This document shows, piece by piece, positions 61,484-64,000 of a stretch of DNA of 64,000 nt; the first letter of the stretch is position 1; each line of letters opens with the position of its first letter. The notes beneath the pieces were generated by a model. That model searched no databases, was not told where the DNA came from, and worked only from the letters and a program-made list of their open reading frames with translations. Both the position numbers and the translations under genes were made by a program. This DNA is from Bradyrhizobium hipponense (lineage in GTDB: Bacteria; Pseudomonadota; Alphaproteobacteria; Rhizobiales; Xanthobacteraceae). Location: the NCBI RefSeq assembly GCF_008123965.1, contig NZ_VSTH01000019.1:62001-126000 (forward strand), in the 5' to 3' direction.

Positions 61484-62097
61484 CACCTGAACGGGTACGG
61501 TCCGACCGCGAGCCAAGCGCGCCCAACTCTTCATTTCGCCAGACCTTGAGCGCGCCCCGCATGCAGTCAGCATTAGGAATATAAGCGCGGATTTTGTCAG
61601 CTGCCATGATTTTGCCATCTGCCATACGCCTTCGACCGGCACATGCTCCGAAACTAAAGGTTGACGGTCTGGCGATCCCGTTTCGATGATGACGATGCGC
61701 ACCCGCAGGCATCCCTGGTCTGCAAGCAAAGGTGCGCTTCGGCCGGGATTCCCGGGGCGCACGGGGCCGGCTTCGTTGGCCGGGCGCTGGTGTGGCGCCC
61801 AATATCACATGAAATCTTGGTAAGCTTGAAGGCGCTTCGAAATACGGCATGAGTGCAAAAAGTCCTTGCGAGACAATGCGATTTGGCATTCTCCCGCACC
61901 GGAGATCGACGCGTTCACGTGACCGTTTCGCAGGTGCGGGACTGTCCCGCAGTTCCGCACCCGGCTAGGATGGATTTCAGGTCCCGCAGAAAAGCATCGC
62001 CTGTGAACGAGTTGCCCAAAGGCCCCCACCTGTTTTGCCGCGAATCGGTTAACCCGTTTGCGCGTTGGCGGCTGGACCTGCCCGGCAGGGGGTGGAT
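61484..62097. other. divergent intergenic region between cfa and RND operon
   Basis: No gene accepted. The cfa frame stays open to 61762. It contains a candidate operator at 61935-61951 and a weak ribosome site (CAGGGGG) before the RND outer-membrane gene. Confidence 0.45.
61935..61951. promoter_or_regulatory. inverted repeat, candidate efflux-operon operator
   Basis: TGCGGGA-CTG-TCCCGCA, perfect 7-bp arms with a 3-nt spacer, about 150 bases upstream of the RND outer-membrane gene. Half-site-like GTCCCGCAG recurs near 61981. Confidence 0.4.
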
Positions 62098-63576
62098 GTG
62101 ACACGGCAAGTTCCGGCGGTCGCCATGCGGCGATCTCTTGGGTCCGCTTCCCGGACGCTGCGTGCGGCGCGCTGGCTGACTGCGGTTTGCCTCGCCGCAA
62201 GTTCGGGAGCCTGCGTCTTGACCCAGGATCTTCCCGATCCCGCGCTCGACGTTCCCGCACAGTACAAATATGCGGGCAAGCCGGACGCCCGGCCGACGCT
62301 GGACTGGTGGCGCGGCTTCCGCTCCGCGGAGCTGACGCAACTGATGGAGGAGGCGCAGACCGTCAACCTCGACATCGCGGCTGCGGTCTCGCGCATCGTC
62401 GAGGCCGACGCCCAGGCGCGGCAGGCGGGCGCGGCGTTGCTGCCGAGCGTGTCGACCGGCGGGTCGGAAACCTATTCGCGCACCTCAGGCGCAAGCGCGT
62501 CCGGTCTTTCCATTGGTGGCCGGGAGGTCGTCAACTATTCGGCCTCACTGAGCGCGAGTTACCAGCTTGATTTCTGGGGCCAAAACCGCGACGCGCTGCA
62601 ATCGGCGGAAGAGACCGCCAATGCCAACCGCTTCGATCGTGATGTGGTTGCGCTGACGACGCTCGCGAGCGTCGCCAACGCCTATTTCCAGTTGCTGGCC
62701 TCGCAGGATCGCCTGAAGACAGCACAGGGCAACATCGCGAGCGCGCAGCGCATTCTCGATGCCATCCGCGAGCGCCGCAAGGCCGGCACCGGCACCGATC
62801 TCGATGTCGCCCAGCAGGAGAGCGTGCTGGCCAACCAGAAGGCGCTGGTGCCGCCGCTGCGCCAGACGCTCGACCAGAACGCCAACGCACTCGCGGTGCT
62901 GGTGGCGCGGCCGCCGGAGAGCGTGCGCGTGCTCGGCGGCTCGCTGAACCGGATCGCGATCCCGCGCGTAACGCCGGGCCTGCCGTCGGAGCTTTTGACA
63001 CAGCGGCCAGACATCCGCAGGCAGGAGGCGCAGCTCGCTTCCGCCACAGCGAACATCGGCAATGCCCGCGCGCAGTTCTTTCCGAGCATCCAGTTGACCG
63101 GCAATGGCGGCTATCAGAGCTCGGCGCTGGTCTCGCTGTTTCAGCCGCACGCGGCGTTCTTCCAGCTCGTTGGCAGCGCAACCCAGCCGATCTTCGACGG
63201 CGGCAAGATCCTCGGCAATTTCGAATATGCCAAGGCGCGGCAGGACGAGTTGCTCCAAACCTACCGCAAGACCATCATCCAGTCCTTTGCCGACGTCGAC
63301 AATGCGCTGTTCTCGATCAAGCAGACCACGATCAAGCTGCAATTGCAGCGCGACGTTGTTGCTGCCTCGCGCCGCGCCTTCGATCTCTCCGAGCAGCAGT
63401 TGCACGCCGGCACGGCCGATATCGTCACCGTGCTCAACACGCAGCTGACCCTGTTCCAGGCCGAAGACGCGCTATCCCAAGCACAACTCGCACGGCTTCT
63501 GGCCATCGTCAGCCTGTATCAGGCGCTCGGCGGCGGTTGGGAGCCGCGAATGGAGAAACCGGTCAATGCTCTTTAA
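62098..63576 (+). CDS. RND efflux outer-membrane factor, NodT family
   Basis: A 492-residue outer-membrane lipoprotein of the TolC/OprM type. The lipobox is in LAASSGACVLTQD. The two repeats of the OEP domain are seen (LDFWGQNRDALQSAEETANANRFDRDVVALTTLASVANAYFQLLA and the second with SATQPIFDGGKILGNFEYAKARQDELL). It forms the exit duct. A GTG at 62098 is chosen because AGGGGG lies 5-6 bases upstream; ATG 62125 is an alternative. It overlaps the adaptor gene by 11 bases. Confidence 0.92.
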   Translation: MTRQVPAVAMRRSLGSASRTLRAARWLTAVCLAASSGACVLTQDLPDPALDVPAQYKYAGKPDARPTLDWWRGFRSAELTQLMEEAQTVNLDIAAAVSRIVEADAQARQAGAALLPSVSTGGSETYSRTSGASASGLSIGGREVVNYSASLSASYQLDFWGQNRDALQSAEETANANRFDRDVVALTTLASVANAYFQLLASQDRLKTAQGNIASAQRILDAIRERRKAGTGTDLDVAQQESVLANQKALVPPLRQTLDQNANALAVLVARPPESVRVLGGSLNRIAIPRVTPGLPSELLTQRPDIRRQEAQLASATANIGNARAQFFPSIQLTGNGGYQSSALVSLFQPHAAFFQLVGSATQPIFDGGKILGNFEYAKARQDELLQTYRKTIIQSFADVDNALFSIKQTTIKLQLQRDVVAASRRAFDLSEQQLHAGTADIVTVLNTQLTLFQAEDALSQAQLARLLAIVSLYQALGGGWEPRMEKPVNAL

Positions 63577-64000
63577 GCCGGACGCCAAGGACGATGCGAA
63601 GAAGGCAGGCGCGAAAAGATCGCGCCGCCGCGGCTTCGTCATGACGCTGATCACGCTCGCGATCCTCGGCGGTCTCGGCTATCTCGGCTGGACCGCCATG
63701 CATCAACAGCCGGCAAACAACCGTAACCAGCGGCCCGACCTGCCGGTGCCGGTGCTGGCGGCGACCCCACGCATCCAGGACGTGCCGGTCTATCTTGACG
63801 GCGTCGGCGCGATCCGCGCGCTCAACACCGTGACCGTGCGCTCGCAGGTCGACGGCAAGCTGATCGCGGTCAATTTCACCGAAGGCCAGGACGTCAAGAA
63901 GGGCGATGTGGTCGGCGAGATCGATCCTGCGATCTACCAGGCGGCGTATGACCAGGCCGTCGCCAAGAAGGCGCAGGATCAGGCGCAGCTCGCCAACCAG
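63566..64000 (+). CDS. RND efflux membrane-fusion protein (N-terminal part)
   Basis: The first 145 codons of an adaptor cut by the window end. A basic cytoplasmic start (MLFKPDAKDDAKKAG), one anchor helix (about 25-45, MTLITLAILGGLGYLGW), then the MdtA-like hairpin lead: VPVYLDGVGAIRALNTVTVRSQVDGKLIAVNF and the lipoyl-domain strand VKKGDVVGEID. It links the outer-membrane factor to an RND pump that should follow. The ATG at 63566 overlaps the previous gene. Confidence 0.93.
   Translation, partial: MLFKPDAKDDAKKAGAKRSRRRGFVMTLITLAILGGLGYLGWTAMHQQPANNRNQRPDLPVPVLAATPRIQDVPVYLDGVGAIRALNTVTVRSQVDGKLIAVNFTEGQDVKKGDVVGEIDPAIYQAAYDQAVAKKAQDQAQLANQ

Overview
The window looks like chromosomal DNA of a Bradyrhizobium-type alphaproteobacterium (Hyphomicrobiales, Nitrobacteraceae). 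Support comes from the high GC and codon use, the aapJQMP general amino-acid transporter, OpgC, a mitochondrial-type complex I accessory subunit (NDUFS4-like), GT-C/PAP2/LABN lipid A-type genes, many tiny lineage-type proteins, and short palindromic repeats between genes. This assignment rests on gene content; no search was run.

Layout. 0.1-2.5 kb: PilZ protein, a tiny porin-motif protein, glutathione S-transferase, a 26-residue membrane peptide and glyoxalase I. 2.5-4.7 kb: a lower-GC insert with a DUF4145 protein and a membrane/coiled-coil protein, bounded on each side by the same pair of short sequence boxes. 4.7-11 kb: mostly tiny genes (DUF1330, HU, zinc-ribbon and one-helix proteins) in repeat-rich spacers. 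11-18 kb: sirtuin, double cold-shock protein, DUF192 protein, tRNA-Pro, FkbM-like methyltransferase, OpgC, NDUFS4-like subunit and an Lrp/AsnC regulator.

17.8-24.8 kb is the leucine/isovalerate degradation module: an AraC-type regulator divergent from ivd, mccB, mccA and HMG-CoA lyase, which together convert isovaleryl-CoA to acetyl-CoA and acetoacetate. 24.9-32.7 kb carries two TRAP transporters. The first (Q-M-P) is followed by a DapA-family aldolase/lyase and is divergent from an FCD-type GntR regulator, with a perfect 21-bp operator-like palindrome between them. The second (P-Q-M) converges on gntR.

33-39.4 kb holds small secreted, membrane and basic proteins (MXKDX, DUF6481, DUF2171), an orphan fold-type I PLP-enzyme-like protein, and tRNA-Arg. 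39.8-47.2 kb is the bacterial alpha-2-macroglobulin/penicillin-binding protein 1C pair. 47.3-51 kb is a four-gene cluster (GT-C glycosyltransferase, PAP2 phosphatase, GT2 glycosyltransferase, LABN protein) that fits lipid A dephosphorylation and sugar transfer. 51-64 kb: Na/Pi cotransporter, cystathionine beta-lyase, aapJQMP, cysteine synthase, cyclopropane-fatty-acid synthase, and the start of an RND efflux operon (outer-membrane factor, then a membrane-fusion protein cut by the window end).

No rRNA, CRISPR array, intact insertion sequence or prophage was seen. The most unusual points are a dispersed repeat that supplies the in-frame N-terminus of PbpC, a run of independent 14-16-nt tandem duplications between 8.7 and 11.0 kb, a leader shared by two loci 7 kb apart, the candidate lipid A cluster, and the orphan PLP-like enzyme.
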